A stretch of DNA of 64,000 bases from Daejeonella sp. (GCF_030695525.1 NZ_JAUYSS010000058.1:100580-164579); one strand, 5' to 3'. Shown: positions 8,640-19,925, counted from the stretch's first letter. Notes: generated from the sequence alone by a model not told the origin. Numbers and translations: made by a program.

Positions 8640-11600
8640 TTAATCCCTGACAATGGTGATATAACCTTTTAATTTCTTCAATCCTAAGCCGAAATCGACA
8701 TAATAATAATACGTGCCCTCTGCCAGATAGCTACCATTTAGGGTAGCATCCCAGGTATTTGTGTATCCTTTTTTATAAAATATTAATCTTCCTGCTTTAT
8801 CATATACCCTAACTTCATTGTCAGGATACATATCAATATTTTCAATTATCCAGGTATCATTTATACCATCACCATTTGGTGACATGATATTGGCAGGCTG
8901 AAGTGTAATAAAATCCTCAATTACATTTAATGCAATGCTTAGAACTGCGGTACATCCAAAGGAATTTGTTACGGTTACCTGGTAGCTTTTATTTTCTGCA
9001 GGTCTGACAATTAACTTATCCGTATTCTGCCCGCTGATGATGCCGGCAGCATTCGCCCAAGCGTAGCTATTTCCTCCACTTGCAATAAGTTCAACCGTTT
9101 GGCCCTTACTGATTGACACCCCTACTGCCGAACTAATGTTTGCAGTAACAGCCGGATTGACGGTTATTGTAAACGTACTGATTAAAGAATTCTTACCCCC
9201 ATTAGCGGTCCCACCATTATCTGTTAATATCAGAGTTATATTCGCAATTCCACTCAGTCCGTCTTTCAGTGTATAGTCCAATGCGGCATTGGAACCATTA
9301 ACAGCACTGACATTTAAAGTATTGAAAAGGTTAATATTATCGGTACTTACTGTAATCGACACATTCTGACCCGGCTCCGGACCCGGACTAATTCCGTTAA
9401 GGTTAAGTACCTGGGGCGACGGAGTACTGCAAATAACCATATTAGCTGTCGCAGCAATTGTAGGAGGCTGGTTAACATGAATTACATTAACGGACAACAC
9501 TCTATCTTCTGATAAGCCATTTTGGTCTGTAGCACGTACCCTGATACTGAAGGTTTTGTCATGAGTGATATTAAAAAGCCGGGCAATACGAATCTCATTA
9601 CCGGATATTTCAAAAAGAGAATTATCTGTACTTCCAGCACCGGGAACAAGGCTGAATGAATAAACAGCTCCCTGATTAATGGAACTCGCACTTAAAGTAC
9701 CAACCAGAGTACCTATTGTACTATTTCCATAAACCTGCAATGGAACCCAATTCAAACTAATTACAGAATTCTCTGTGCTCACAAGAATGTCAACAAGTGC
9801 ATTATTGCTGCATGAATTACTGTATTTAACCGAATAGCTTATCGTTACTTTTCCATTTGATTTCCCTGAAACCAAACCAGAGACAGGATCTACTGATGCA
9901 ATTGTGGCATTACTACTACTCCAGACACCTCCCTGTGCAGATGCAGAAAGCTGAATTGTTTTATTTACATAGACTTCCTGGAGGCCACTGATGATTGGAA
10001 TTTCAGGCAAATCATTAATTTTGATTTGGATAGGATAAGCCGGTGCAGAGCAAGTGCTGTTCTTAATGAATAATGAACCTGTATAAATAGCTGCAGGGGC
10101 ATTTACGGGAATATTAACAGCAAAAGAACCCAGAGGAAAGCTTGTACCAGGATCTACATTAACAAAACCAGCTGACAAAGCCGGCTGGTCCCAAATTATA
10201 CTGTAACTATTTGGAGCAGCACTTGCTGATGTAAATGAAATGTCTGCATTAAGAGTCCCTTTGCAAACCGTCGGCATCTGGCCAAGGACGAGTGAAGGCA
10301 AGGCATTTATTTTGATATCAAAAGCATACGAAATACTGCTTTTATAAGCATTTTTAACAATTATTGTCCCCGAATAAGTTGAGGAAGCTGCCTGCGCCGG
10401 AATTGTAATATTTATTGATGATGCAGTCAAGGCTGCATTTGTTATTGAATTAAATCCCGCAAGCAATGCAGCAGCATTCCAGCTAATACTGTAAAATTCA
10501 GGTGAACCGCTTGTTGAGGAATATGGCAGATTAATGGCCGTAATTCCCTTACATCCCGAAGGTGAAGGACCCAATGCAATTGTTGGTCTTGACATTTCCT
10601 TCAGATTTATCTTAACAACCTGATTGTCGCTGATATTCAGACCATCAGTCACTGATAAATTCAAATTAAAAGCCTGAATCAACTCGTATTGCAATGATGC
10701 CTGAGTTAGGACACTTAGAATACCTGTTGTCGGATTAATTGTAAAAGCATTTCCCGAATTGCCTGAAATTATGGTCCAATTTTGTAAAACCGTACCTGCA
10801 TCATTGTCACTTGCTTGAACGGAACCAACAATTGTATTATTAGGACTGCTTTCTTGTATCTCAAATACCTGATTCTGGCTGATTAAGGGCTTATTATCAT
10901 TAAGATCTGTAATGCTTATACTGATTGTTTGATCGGCAAAATTGGCACCATCACTGGCCCGTACCTTTACAACATAAACATTATTGGCATCTGCATCGGC
11001 AGGAGCTTCAAAATCAGGAGCAGAAATAAAACTTAATACCCCGCTACTGCTGTTGATACTGAATTTCGTCGCATCTGGACCTCCATTAATACTATAAACC
11101 GGGCTTGTATTATCAGCATCTGTAGCCACAACTGTGGTAACCAGGGTGCTGTTTTCAGGAAGTGAAATTGAAGCTGTTGCTCCACCACCATTGGAACTGA
11201 TCAGCGGACTGTTATCATTGGCATTGAGAATTATTACAGTAATTGTTTGTTCAATGTTATTTGTACCATCACTTGCCCTGACTGTGACGATGTAGGTATT
11301 GTTAGCGTCTGCATCGGCAGGAGCTTCAAAATCAGGAGCAGAAATAAAACTTAATACCCCGGTACTGCTGTTTATGGTAAATTTCGCCGCATCTGCCCCA
11401 CCATTTAAACTATATACTGGCGTAGTGGTATCAGCATCAGTTGCAACAACGGTGGTAACTATGCTGCTATTCTCAGGTAATGATATTTCAGCAGTTGCCC
11501 CGCCACCATTTGAAGTAATAAGCGGACTAAACTCATTGACATTGAGAATGGTTACATTGATTGTTTGATCGGCAAAATTGGTGCCATCACTGGCCCTGAC

Positions 11601-14600
11601 AGTGACAACATAAACATTATTGGCATCCGCATCTGCAGGCGCCTCAAAATCAGGAGCTGCAATAAAACTTAATACTCCAGTACTATTGTTGATGCTGAAT
11701 TTCGCGGCATCTGCCCCACCGCTGAGGCTATAGCTAAGCGTAGTAACTACGTCGGCATCAGTGGCAGTAATGGTAGATACCGACGTTCCATTTTCAGATA
11801 TTGAAAGGCTTGCAGAAACTCCGCCCCCATTGGAAGTAATAACCGGACTGAAATCATTCGCGATTTCACCAATAACAAAATCACTAAGAGAGCTGATTCC
11901 GTTTGCCTGAATCGATGAAGTTGTTGCACCTGATACAGCAGGCCTTATCCATACAGCACCGGAGTACTTCGCAAGCCGCAGATTACCAGGAATAATGCCC
12001 GCATCATTATCTGCGGTATTCCAGTTGAAGTTTAGATCTGCAGTAGTAAAGCTTACTCCACTATTTGTTAAAGTCCAGTAACGATTAATGCTTTTATCTG
12101 CTTTTATCCCTGAACCAGATATATTGGGATGATCCGTTGCAATACTGCTTCCAAGAATATTTCCTGCAACAGTTAAACCTGAGAATGTAAGTGTAAGCGG
12201 TGAATAATAATTCAGATCCCCTATTTCAAAAATTCCAGGATCAGTATTTGAAAAATTTCTTTGCAAATTTCCATTTACCCAGCCAGTGCCCTGTCCGGCA
12301 CCTGTTATTGTTGCTCCTGAATTTAATATTAGTTTATTGCTGCCTGTAATTAATTTACCCGCACTAAAGAGGAGATTCGTTGTCAGACCCACATCTGCAT
12401 TAAGTGAAACCCCATTGCTATTATTTATTGTCAGATTATTGAGGTCCGATACACTCGAAGGAATAGTTATGCCTAAAGTGCTCCCTCCAAATACTAGAGA
12501 TGAAGTTGTATTCCCGGATAAACTGTTCGGTGTTCCTGCAATTGCAGGTCCATTTAAAGTCAGGATATTGGCACCAATACTCATAGTTCCTGTGTTTAAA
12601 CTCAGGGTTTTAGTCACTGTAACATTCCCTGAAAGCGTCTGATTTCCGGAAGTATTACTCATTGTAAGGTTATTATAAACCAGAGGACTTACGGACTGAC
12701 CGCCACCTGCAGCAGTGTATTCCACGGTTGAGGCTGTTCCTAATACAATGGCAGGTGAATTTGCTGAGTTAATTGCGGCACTTACAGATCCGGAAAATCC
12801 GGAAGTATTCGAAGTTTTGAACAAACCATTCACAGTAATAGTGGCTAAGGTAGCCGGAGAAATCACTGTGTTACCTGCATTAATAACAGAACCCTCATAG
12901 ATTGTTAAATCCTGCGAATTATTCAGGGCAATATTAAAATCACCTGTATCAAACAAGCTTCCTGTATTGGTATCCCCTACAAACAAATTTCCCATTAAAT
13001 TTGTCGTAGTAATAGGTGCGCTAAGACTTGCACCAGCTGTACTGGTATTGTTAATTCTCAAATTATTGTAAGCTCCGGAACTGAAAAAATTAATGGTTTG
13101 TGGGTCAGTATCAAGATAATTAATAATACTTCCTGAACTTCCTGCAGTTAAGGTGGAGGAAAGCGCAGGAACCGTTAATGCTCCCTTTAATTTCAGCACG
13201 GCAGCACCACCCGACATATCAATTACCTTGGTTGCAGCGGCCGAAGCGATGAAAGTAATCCCGCCATTTGCATTTAAAGTACCAGTTGTAAGGGCAATTC
13301 GACCTATTCTGGATGCAATAACATTGGCACCGGCTAAGGTAATCAAACCCGAAACAGTAGCCGAACCGGCGTTAATGATCCAGGAATTATTTCTTACGCT
13401 AGTGGTCGGCTGCCCTATATTCACATCACCATTCACTAGGAGTGCCGCTGTTCCCCCGTGGGTAAATGAACTATTTACACTCAAAGAAACCAGATTTAAG
13501 CCAGTTGATGTATTTGAATTATTCAAGGTGATTGTAGCACCATTGGCGATACTGATTATTGGAAAATCCGTTGAGCTTGTTCCATCTATTGTTTTTGATA
13601 TACCGGTAAAAGAAACTGTAGCTGCACCTCCAGAAAAAATACCACCGTTATTCGTCCAATCACCCCCAACAGATAGGGTTGTTGTACCTCCTGATAAACT
13701 TAAAGTCTGTCCGTTATTATTGAGTAAAATATTAAAAAAAGTTTGAGTCAGGGCAGTACCATTAATATTTTGAGGACCCGTGGTATTATTAAAATTGACA
13801 GTACTGTTGATTGAAGTGAAAGTTCCACCGTTGTTCGTCCAGTTTCCTGCAATATTATGAGTAAAGGCACCACCTGTAAAAACAGTTCCGGTTCCGAGAA
13901 TCACATTAGCTCCAACGGTTATAGAAGCAAGAGCTGTTGCAGAAGCAGTACCAGAGAAGGTGAAATTACCCAATATGTTGAGGGCAATAGCAGGTAAAGT
14001 TTTTGCCCCACTTCCACTCAATGTCAAAGCACCGAAATCTCCCAGACCGCCATTCACCGTCTGAGCACCTGCACCGGAGAAATCTAAGGTCAAACTGTTT
14101 AGTGTATTAGTAGAAAATTTATACTGGTTCAGGTAATCGGCTGTTGCTGCAATTCGGGTAATCCGTATAGTACCATTTCCACTGATTGTACCAACAGCAC
14201 CTGCATTATTTATTACGACTGCTGCACCCGGAATTAATAAGCTGCCAGTACCATTCATGTTTAATGTACCTGCAATATTGGTATTGGTATTAACCGAAAC
14301 GGCTGCAACCGTATTTGAAACAGTCAGATTATTAAAGCTTGTGGTAGAACTACCGGCAATTGCCTGGGCAAGAATCCCATCGAGGTTTACAGTCCCGTTA
14401 CTATGTACAAATGTTGAATTATTTGTCCAGTTCCCCCTGGCATTAAGCATGGTTCCGGAAGTGAAAGTTCCGGCTGTTAAGGTTAGAAAACCATTAATAT
14501 CCAGGGTATTTGTAAAGGTAAAATCACCCTGAGTTTGTGTGAAATTATTCACGGTCAGCGTTGTATTACTGCCGCCTACACTCAAAAGAGTCAAAGCTGT

Positions 14601-17600
14601 TTTATTAACAATAACATTGTAGAAGGTTTGACTTAATACAGTACCATTAATCAATTGAGCACCCGTTCCTGTAAAGTTCAGGGTGTTAGTGCCCGGTGCA
14701 AAACTGCCTCCATTATTTGTCCAGTCGCCCCTGGATGTCAAATTAGTCCCTGAAGTTAGATTTCCGGCTGTAAGTAGTGCATTTCCATTTATTGTAAAAG
14801 CAGCGGGTGCAGTAAAATCACCCAGAGTTATGGTTAGATCATTTACTGTAAGTGTAGTAGTACTTCCACCTGTATTTAACAAACTACCTCCACTCTTATT
14901 CACAATTAAATCATAAAAGGTCTGAGAAGTTGAGGTGCCATTTATTGTTTGTGCTCCCCCTCCATTAAAATTAACCGTGTTGGTACCAGGGGTAAATATT
15001 GCAGCTGTTGCTTTAGTCCAGTCGCCTGCAATGTTTGTTGTTGTACCGGCTGTAAATGTGCCTGCAGTGAAGACCGCATTGCCATTAATAGTGAGAGTTG
15101 CGGGAGGAGTGAAATTCCCAAGTGTTTGGGTAAAATTGTTCACATTGAGCGTAATAATACTTCCTCCGGTGCTCAATACATTAGCGGCAGTCTTGTTTAA
15201 AATGAGATTATAGAAACTTTCGGTGGTATTGGTACTTGTGATTGCAGAAGTTGTTGAAGTGAAAGTTACCTGACCATTATTGTGAGCAAAACTGCCACTA
15301 TTGTTCCATTCACCTGATATTGTCATCGCTGCAGGACCAGTAAGTGTACTGCCTGAATTGATAGTTATATTTCGAAAAGTAATCGGAACGGCTCCGGCAA
15401 TTGCCTGAGTAGTACCATTAAAGGTGACTGTTCCTAGCCCTGCTGTAAAGACTCCACCGTTGTTTGTCATGTTACCGCCAATGAATAAAGAAGTACCGGC
15501 GGTCAGAGTACCACTTGATAAAGTTAAATTGCCATTGATATTTAAGGTAGCCGGAACAGTTAATACCCCTGTTTTGTTGACATGCAAATGGTGGAAAGTC
15601 TGGTTCACATCTGTTCCGTTTATTGCCTGAGCAACGGCACCTGTGAATGTGACAGTCCCTGCCCTTTGTAAAAAAGTTCCGCCATTATTGGTCCAGTTAA
15701 GCCCAAGTGAAATATCATAGTTTCCACTATTGCTTGCATCCAGAATAGCACCTGAGCTTATAGTTAGTGTATTTTGTAAAATAAGGTTGCCACCGGCAGT
15801 TGCACCGACTGTATTGGTGATATTTAGATAACCATAACCGGGTGCCGCAACCGGGTAAATAACCTGAGCTTTAGCACCTGAATAGGTAATTACACTGGCT
15901 GCTCCCAATGTAACCGTAGCAAAACCTGTTGGGAAAGCACCTTCTAATTGAAAAATAGCAGATGCAGAATTAGCTACCGAAAAAGTACCCCCGTTACCAT
16001 TACTGGTAAAGAGACCAATATCCAGAGTACCTGCTGTAATGGTAAGATCATTTGCAATAGAAGTATTGGTCAACAGAGTAGTCTTACCCGCCAATCCGTT
16101 CTCAATCAGGTTATAAAATGTAGTACTATTTGCTCCTCCAAGAGTTTGTGGGGTAGTTCTTGTAAAGGTTACGGTACCACTATTATGCACAAAAGCACCA
16201 TCATTTATCCAGTTTCCGGCAATACTTATTATTCCTGAGGAAGCTGTGAGTGTACTTGTTGGATTTATTGTGAAATGATTAAAGTTATGATTTGATGAAC
16301 CAGTAATCGCCTGAGCAGTTCCATTAAAATTTACTGTTCCTGCACCGGGAGTAAACGTTCCGCCATTATTAGTCCAGTTACCGGTAGCATTAATCGTTGT
16401 TCCGGCAGTTAGGATGCCTGCAGTTAATAAAGTGTTGCCATTAATATTAAAAATTGCAGGTGGAGTAAATGATCCTAATGTATTTGTATAATCATTTACA
16501 GTAATTGAAGTTGTGCTTCCTGTAATTGTCAGAGCCAGTGATTTATTGACTACCAGATCGTGAAAAACCTGACTTACTACTGTACCACCAATTGTTTGAG
16601 CAACAGTGCCAGTGAATGATAAAGTGCCACTGTTATGACTGAAGGAAGCACTATTTGAAAAATTCCCCTTTAAGTTCAGGTTCCCTGAAGTAGATAACAA
16701 AGTCCCTGCACTTATCGTAAGGCTGCTTATTGTCACATCATTGGAACCAAAACTAAGTGTCCCATTTCCCGCTTTTGTTAAACTAAATGTACTACCTGAA
16801 ACAATACCACCAACAGTCAGATTATTCGCTGCTATAGTTGCTACAATACTTGCGCCCAGTGTAACAGCGCCTGTACCCAGGTTTAAGTCATTAGCTCCAG
16901 TAAAAGTAAAGCTGCCATTCCAGGCCATCGGATAATACAGCGTGTTAATACTACTCCCTGAAGTGTTGTTTATTGTACCTGCCGTAATGGTAAAAGTTCC
17001 ATCAACTGTACCCAATGCCTGTGAATGATTGATATTAAGGATCCCAGCACTTAAGGTTGCACCCCCGGTAAAGGTATTTGCTGAACTCAGTGTCCAGGTT
17101 CCTGCTCCGATTTTTGTCAGGGTACCCGCTCCGGTTCCAATAATACTTGACATTGTCCCGATTCCGGCTCCCCCTAAAGTCAGTCCAAATCCCGATCCAG
17201 TTATGGTGCCTGGATTAGTAATGTTCAGTTCTCTGGCTGCAGTAGTTGCTACGATGCTGGATGCAGACTCAAGTGTAATCAGGCCCGAATAATCTGCGCT
17301 CAGTGTCGCTGAACCATTGATCAGCGCTCCTGCAGCAGCAATACCTGTACCATTCAAGGCAAGTGGTTCTGATGTAGAAAGTGTAATACCATTCACATTC
17401 AAAACCGCTCCGGTATTTACTCTGGTTCCTCCGTCTATGGTACCTAATGGTGAATTTGTACCGTCACCTGCAGCACCCAAAGCAATAGTACCTGTATTGA
17501 TTGTTGTTAAACCTGTGTAAGTACTTAATCCTGAAACCGTAAATATCAAAGTTCCTGCCTTTGTCAGGTTTAGTGTTCCTGAGCCATTCTGTATAATTCC

Positions 17601-19925
17601 TGAAAAAACTGTACTGGTATTATTTCCACCAGTGGTCAGTGTCACACTTCCTGCCTGACTGCTGGTAACCGTTCCTGCACCAGCCAGAGAACCTATGGTT
17701 GCATTAAAGCCATTGAGGTCAAGGGTTGAAGTCACAGTAACAGCACTGCTATTTGAAATTCCAGCATTGTTGGCTCCAACTTTTAGAGTACCCACACTGA
17801 TTGTCGTGACTCCCGTATAGGTACTGGCCCCGGAAAGCGTCCAGGATCCTGTTCCTGTTTTAACTACTGTTCCGGCTCCGGTACCTATAATACTTGATAT
17901 GCTTCCGTTTCCTGAACCACTTAAAGTAAGTGCAAATGCTCCTGTAATCGTTCCCAGATTGGTCAGGTTAAGATCTCCTGCGCTGGTAGCAATGCTTGTG
18001 GCCGCACCAATGGTGACCAAGCCACTGTAATCAACTGCTGTGGCCGAACTATTGGTCAGTGCTCCGCCGGCACTTATTCCGGTACTTCTAAGGGTTATGG
18101 CCTCAGCCGTTGCCAGTGTGAATCCATTCAGGTCAAGTGCTCCCGCTGTGATATTAACACCGTTATCTACAGTCCCCAAAGGCCCATTTGTTGCATTCCC
18201 TGCAGTACCCAGCCTGAGGGTCCCAGCACTTATAGTAGTTAAACCTGTAAACTCATTATCCGCTAAAAGCGTCCAAATTCCTGTTCCAATTTTGGTTAAG
18301 GTACCCGAACCGGTATTGATTAAACTTTGCATTGTTCCATTTCCTGTTCCTCCAAGCGTCAGGCCGAAACCCGAACCGGTAATGGTTCCTGTATTGATTA
18401 CCATACCTCCAGCCGCTGTTACAATACTCGCAGCAGATCCTAGTGAGATGGAGCCAGTATATGTAGAACTTAGAGTAGTTGAAGTATTATTCAGGGCGCC
18501 AGCAGATGCAATACCTGTTCCGTTTAAGGTAAGTGATTCAAGGGTCGAAAGACTAAACCCGGCAAGATTTAATGCTGCACCAGTATTAACTGTTGTTCCT
18601 GAAGCAATAGTACCCAATGGCGAGTTTGTGCCGTTTCCTGCAGCACCCAAAGTAAGTGTTCCGGCGCTTACTGTCGTAACTCCGGTATAGGAATTAAGTC
18701 CCGAAAGGACCATAATACCTGTTCCTGCTTTAGTTAAATCTAAAGTTCCGGCTCCGTCCTGAATTATACCAGAGAATGTTGTGGTTGTAGTATTATTCCC
18801 TCCTGTGGTCAAAACCAGTGCACCAGCAGCTGTGCTGGTCACTGTTCCAGCGCCTGCCAAAGAGCCTATAGTCTCAGAAAAACCATTTAAATCGAGAGTT
18901 CCTGTAACAGAAACAGAATGCGCGGAAATATCAGACAAAACATTGGCAGCTCCCAGTTGAATTGTGCCGGCACTGATTGTCGTGGCGCCGGTATAGGTAT
19001 TGGCAGTATTTAATGTTAATGTCCCTGACCCGGATTTTGTTAGTGCTATGGTTCTTATTCCATTTTGAATGATCCCTGAAAAGCTGGTACTTGTATTATC
19101 TGATCCAATAGTTAATACCCTGTTGGCAGCTCCATCACTGGTGATTGTGCTGCTACCTTCCAGACTTCCAACTGTGGTTGCTCCATCCAGATTAAGTGTA
19201 CCTGATGTTAATGTCAAACGTCCTGTAGCTGAGGTTGTACCTGAGAAAGTGGTCACTCCTGAAGCTTTATTGATGACAATATTACGATAAGCGGTTCCTC
19301 TAATCAATTGCGAACCGGTACCATTCAAAGTTAGTGTACTGGTGCCGGCTGTGAATGTCCCTGTTCCGGTAAAATCCCCACCCAAATTAATTATTGAATT
19401 ACCGGTACACGTTAAGGCATTTTCGGTAGTAGCTCCGGGCATAGCGATCGTACCGCTTACAGTCAGCGATCCCGTAGTAATTGTTAAATTATTATCTCTG
19501 GTAGATGTACTTGTATTGACAAAATTCAGATTAGCACAGCTTACTATACCGCTTCCTATGGCGATGGTTTGAACCCGGGAATCAATAGAAGGATCAGAGT
19601 ATGAAATATCACCCGTCACATCCAAAGTGAAAGCACCTGAAATGTTTAGAGCACTGTTTACTGAATTAGAAACAAAACTTATGGAACTGCACACTGCTCC
19701 GGTAGCATTTATTGTAACTGTAATGCCTGAATTGATGCTTACAGTTTCAGCGGCAGAAGGCACTGCTTCACCTCCCCAGGTGGCAATGTCATGCCAGTTA
19801 CCGCTAACACTTGCTATACGCTGTGCAAATAAATCAGTTCCTGCAAAAAGCAAAAAAAATGCCAATACTGTAAATTGAGAAATTACATTCACATTTTTAC
19901 TAAACAGACATTGTTTTTCGCACAT
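8640..19925 (-). CDS. Giant T9SS type B surface protein with autotransporter-type beta repeats and cadherin-like repeats
   Basis: A 3761-residue secreted protein, signal peptide ending near TDLFAQ (~35). The N-terminus has a GNWHDIATWGG motif common in Bacteroidetes surface proteins. Residues ~130-1100 are autotransporter-associated (PATR) beta repeats (GTLTL..ANTYTGATTISAGT). Residues ~1150-2650 carry a different repeat, GNWTNNGGTF followed by a TVNFNGT strand, consistent with a long beta-solenoid. Residues ~2690-3110 hold cadherin-like repeats, three of them almost identical. Ig-like and BIG2-type domains follow (~3110-3390), then another cadherin-like unit, and the last ~85 residues are the gliding motility-associated C-terminal domain (MSPNGDGINDTW) that directs T9SS type B export. 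Probably a surface adhesin. The very long plus-strand ORFs inside it are shadows. Confidence 0.93.
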   Translation of the reverse strand: MCEKQCLFSKNVNVISQFTVLAFFLLFAGTDLFAQRIASVSGNWHDIATWGGEAVPSAAETVSINSGITVTINATGAVCSSISFVSNSVNSALNISGAFTLDVTGDISYSDPSIDSRVQTIAIGSGIVSCANLNFVNTSTSTRDNNLTITTGSLTVSGTIAMPGATTENALTCTGNSIINLGGDFTGTGTFTAGTSTLTLNGTGSQLIRGTAYRNIVINKASGVTTFSGTTSATGRLTLTSGTLNLDGATTVGSLEGSSTITSDGAANRVLTIGSDNTSTSFSGIIQNGIRTIALTKSGSGTLTLNTANTYTGATTISAGTIQLGAANVLSDISAHSVSVTGTLDLNGFSETIGSLAGAGTVTSTAAGALVLTTGGNNTTTTTFSGIIQDGAGTLDLTKAGTGIMVLSGLNSYTGVTTVSAGTLTLGAAGNGTNSPLGTIASGTTVNTGAALNLAGFSLSTLESLTLNGTGIASAGALNNTSTTLSSTYTGSISLGSAASIVTAAGGMVINTGTITGSGFGLTLGGTGNGTMQSLINTGSGTLTKIGTGIWTLLADNEFTGLTTISAGTLRLGTAGNATNGPLGTVDNGVNITAGALDLNGFTLATAEAITLRSTGISAGGALTNSSATAVDYSGLVTIGAATSIATSAGDLNLTNLGTITGAFALTLSGSGNGSISSIIGTGAGTVVKTGTGSWTLSGASTYTGVTTISVGTLKVGANNAGISNSSAVTVTSTLDLNGFNATIGSLAGAGTVTSSQAGSVTLTTGGNNTSTVFSGIIQNGSGTLNLTKAGTLIFTVSGLSTYTGLTTINTGTIALGAAGDGTNSPLGTIDGGTRVNTGAVLNVNGITLSTSEPLALNGTGIAAAGALINGSATLSADYSGLITLESASSIVATTAARELNITNPGTITGSGFGLTLGGAGIGTMSSIIGTGAGTLTKIGAGTWTLSSANTFTGGATLSAGILNINHSQALGTVDGTFTITAGTINNTSGSSINTLYYPMAWNGSFTFTGANDLNLGTGAVTLGASIVATIAANNLTVGGIVSGSTFSLTKAGNGTLSFGSNDVTISSLTISAGTLLSTSGNLNLKGNFSNSASFSHNSGTLSFTGTVAQTIGGTVVSQVFHDLVVNKSLALTITGSTTSITVNDYTNTLGSFTPPAIFNINGNTLLTAGILTAGTTINATGNWTNNGGTFTPGAGTVNFNGTAQAITGSSNHNFNHFTINPTSTLTASSGIISIAGNWINDGAFVHNSGTVTFTRTTPQTLGGANSTTFYNLIENGLAGKTTLLTNTSIANDLTITAGTLDIGLFTSNGNGGTFSVANSASAIFQLEGAFPTGFATVTLGAASVITYSGAKAQVIYPVAAPGYGYLNITNTVGATAGGNLILQNTLTISSGAILDASNSGNYDISLGLNWTNNGGTFLQRAGTVTFTGAVAQAINGTDVNQTFHHLHVNKTGVLTVPATLNINGNLTLSSGTLTAGTSLFIGGNMTNNGGVFTAGLGTVTFNGTTQAIAGAVPITFRNITINSGSTLTGPAAMTISGEWNNSGSFAHNNGQVTFTSTTSAITSTNTTESFYNLILNKTAANVLSTGGSIITLNVNNFTQTLGNFTPPATLTINGNAVFTAGTFTAGTTTNIAGDWTKATAAIFTPGTNTVNFNGGGAQTINGTSTSQTFYDLIVNKSGGSLLNTGGSTTTLTVNDLTITLGDFTAPAAFTINGNALLTAGNLTSGTNLTSRGDWTNNGGSFAPGTNTLNFTGTGAQLINGTVLSQTFYNVIVNKTALTLLSVGGSNTTLTVNNFTQTQGDFTFTNTLDINGFLTLTAGTFTSGTMLNARGNWTNNSTFVHSNGTVNLDGILAQAIAGSSTTSFNNLTVSNTVAAVSVNTNTNIAGTLNMNGTGSLLIPGAAVVINNAGAVGTISGNGTIRITRIAATADYLNQYKFSTNTLNSLTLDFSGAGAQTVNGGLGDFGALTLSGSGAKTLPAIALNILGNFTFSGTASATALASITVGANVILGTGTVFTGGAFTHNIAGNWTNNGGTFTSINSTVNFNNTTGPQNINGTALTQTFFNILLNNNGQTLSLSGGTTTLSVGGDWTNNGGIFSGGAATVSFTGISKTIDGTSSTDFPIISIANGATITLNNSNTSTGLNLVSLSVNSSFTHGGTAALLVNGDVNIGQPTTSVRNNSWIINAGSATVSGLITLAGANVIASRIGRIALTTGTLNANGGITFIASAAATKVIDMSGGAAVLKLKGALTVPALSSTLTAGSSGSIINYLDTDPQTINFFSSGAYNNLRINNTSTAGASLSAPITTTNLMGNLFVGDTNTGSLFDTGDFNIALNNSQDLTIYEGSVINAGNTVISPATLATITVNGLFKTSNTSGFSGSVSAAINSANSPAIVLGTASTVEYTAAGGGQSVSPLVYNNLTMSNTSGNQTLSGNVTVTKTLSLNTGTMSIGANILTLNGPAIAGTPNSLSGNTTSSLVFGGSTLGITIPSSVSDLNNLTINNSNGVSLNADVGLTTNLLFSAGKLITGSNKLILNSGATITGAGQGTGWVNGNLQRNFSNTDPGIFEIGDLNYYSPLTLTFSGLTVAGNILGSSIATDHPNISGSGIKADKSINRYWTLTNSGVSFTTADLNFNWNTADNDAGIIPGNLRLAKYSGAVWIRPAVSGATTSSIQANGISSLSDFVIGEIANDFSPVITSNGGGVSASLSISENGTSVSTITATDADVVTTLSYSLSGGADAAKFSINNSTGVLSFIAAPDFEAPADADANNVYVVTVRASDGTNFADQTINVTILNVNEFSPLITSNGGGATAEISLPENSSIVTTVVATDADTTTPVYSLNGGADAAKFTINSSTGVLSFISAPDFEAPADADANNTYIVTVRASDGTNNIEQTITVIILNANDNSPLISSNGGGATASISLPENSTLVTTVVATDADNTSPVYSINGGPDATKFSINSSSGVLSFISAPDFEAPADADANNVYVVKVRASDGANFADQTISISITDLNDNKPLISQNQVFEIQESSPNNTIVGSVQASDNDAGTVLQNWTIISGNSGNAFTINPTTGILSVLTQASLQYELIQAFNLNLSVTDGLNISDNQVVKINLKEMSRPTIALGPSPSGCKGITAINLPYSSTSGSPEFYSISWNAAALLAGFNSITNAALTASSINITIPAQAASSTYSGTIIVKNAYKSSISYAFDIKINALPSLVLGQMPTVCKGTLNADISFTSASAAPNSYSIIWDQPALSAGFVNVDPGTSFPLGSFAVNIPVNAPAAIYTGSLFIKNSTCSAPAYPIQIKINDLPEIPIISGLQEVYVNKTIQLSASAQGGVWSSSNATIASVDPVSGLVSGKSNGKVTISYSVKYSNSCSNNALVDILVSTENSVISLNWVPLQVYGNSTIGTLVGTLSASSINQGAVYSFSLVPGAGSTDNSLFEISGNEIRIARLFNITHDKTFSIRVRATDQNGLSEDRVLSVNVIHVNQPPTIAATANMVICSTPSPQVLNLNGISPGPEPGQNVSITVSTDNINLFNTLNVSAVNGSNAALDYTLKDGLSGIANITLILTDNGGTANGGKNSLISTFTITVNPAVTANISSAVGVSISKGQTVELIASGGNSYAWANAAGIISGQNTDKLIVRPAENKSYQVTVTNSFGCTAVLSIALNVIEDFITLQPANIMSPNGDGINDTWIIENIDMYPDNEVRVYDKAGRLIFYKKGYTNTWDATLNGSYLAEGTYYYYVDFGLGLKKLKGYITIVRD
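10893..11850 (-). repeat. Three tandem 318-bp cadherin-like coding repeats
   Basis: Within the giant adhesin gene a strongly conserved DNA block (gcatcggcaggagcttc and surroundings) recurs at about 10993, 11311 and 11629, an exact spacing of 318 bp or 106 codons. Each unit encodes a cadherin-like domain (SLPENS, DADANN, VRASDGTN motifs). The near-identity at DNA level suggests recent tandem duplication or gene conversion. Boundaries are approximate. Confidence 0.85.

Noticed and set aside
13153-13746. 197-residue plus-strand ORF
   Set aside because: Same shadow effect within the 8640-19925 gene, whose own frame is uninterrupted.
18040-18690. 216-residue plus-strand ORF inside the giant adhesin gene
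   Set aside because: Shadow of repetitive Gly/Thr/Ser-rich coding sequence on the other strand. The translation is Val/Pro/Ala low-complexity and has no start context or homology features.
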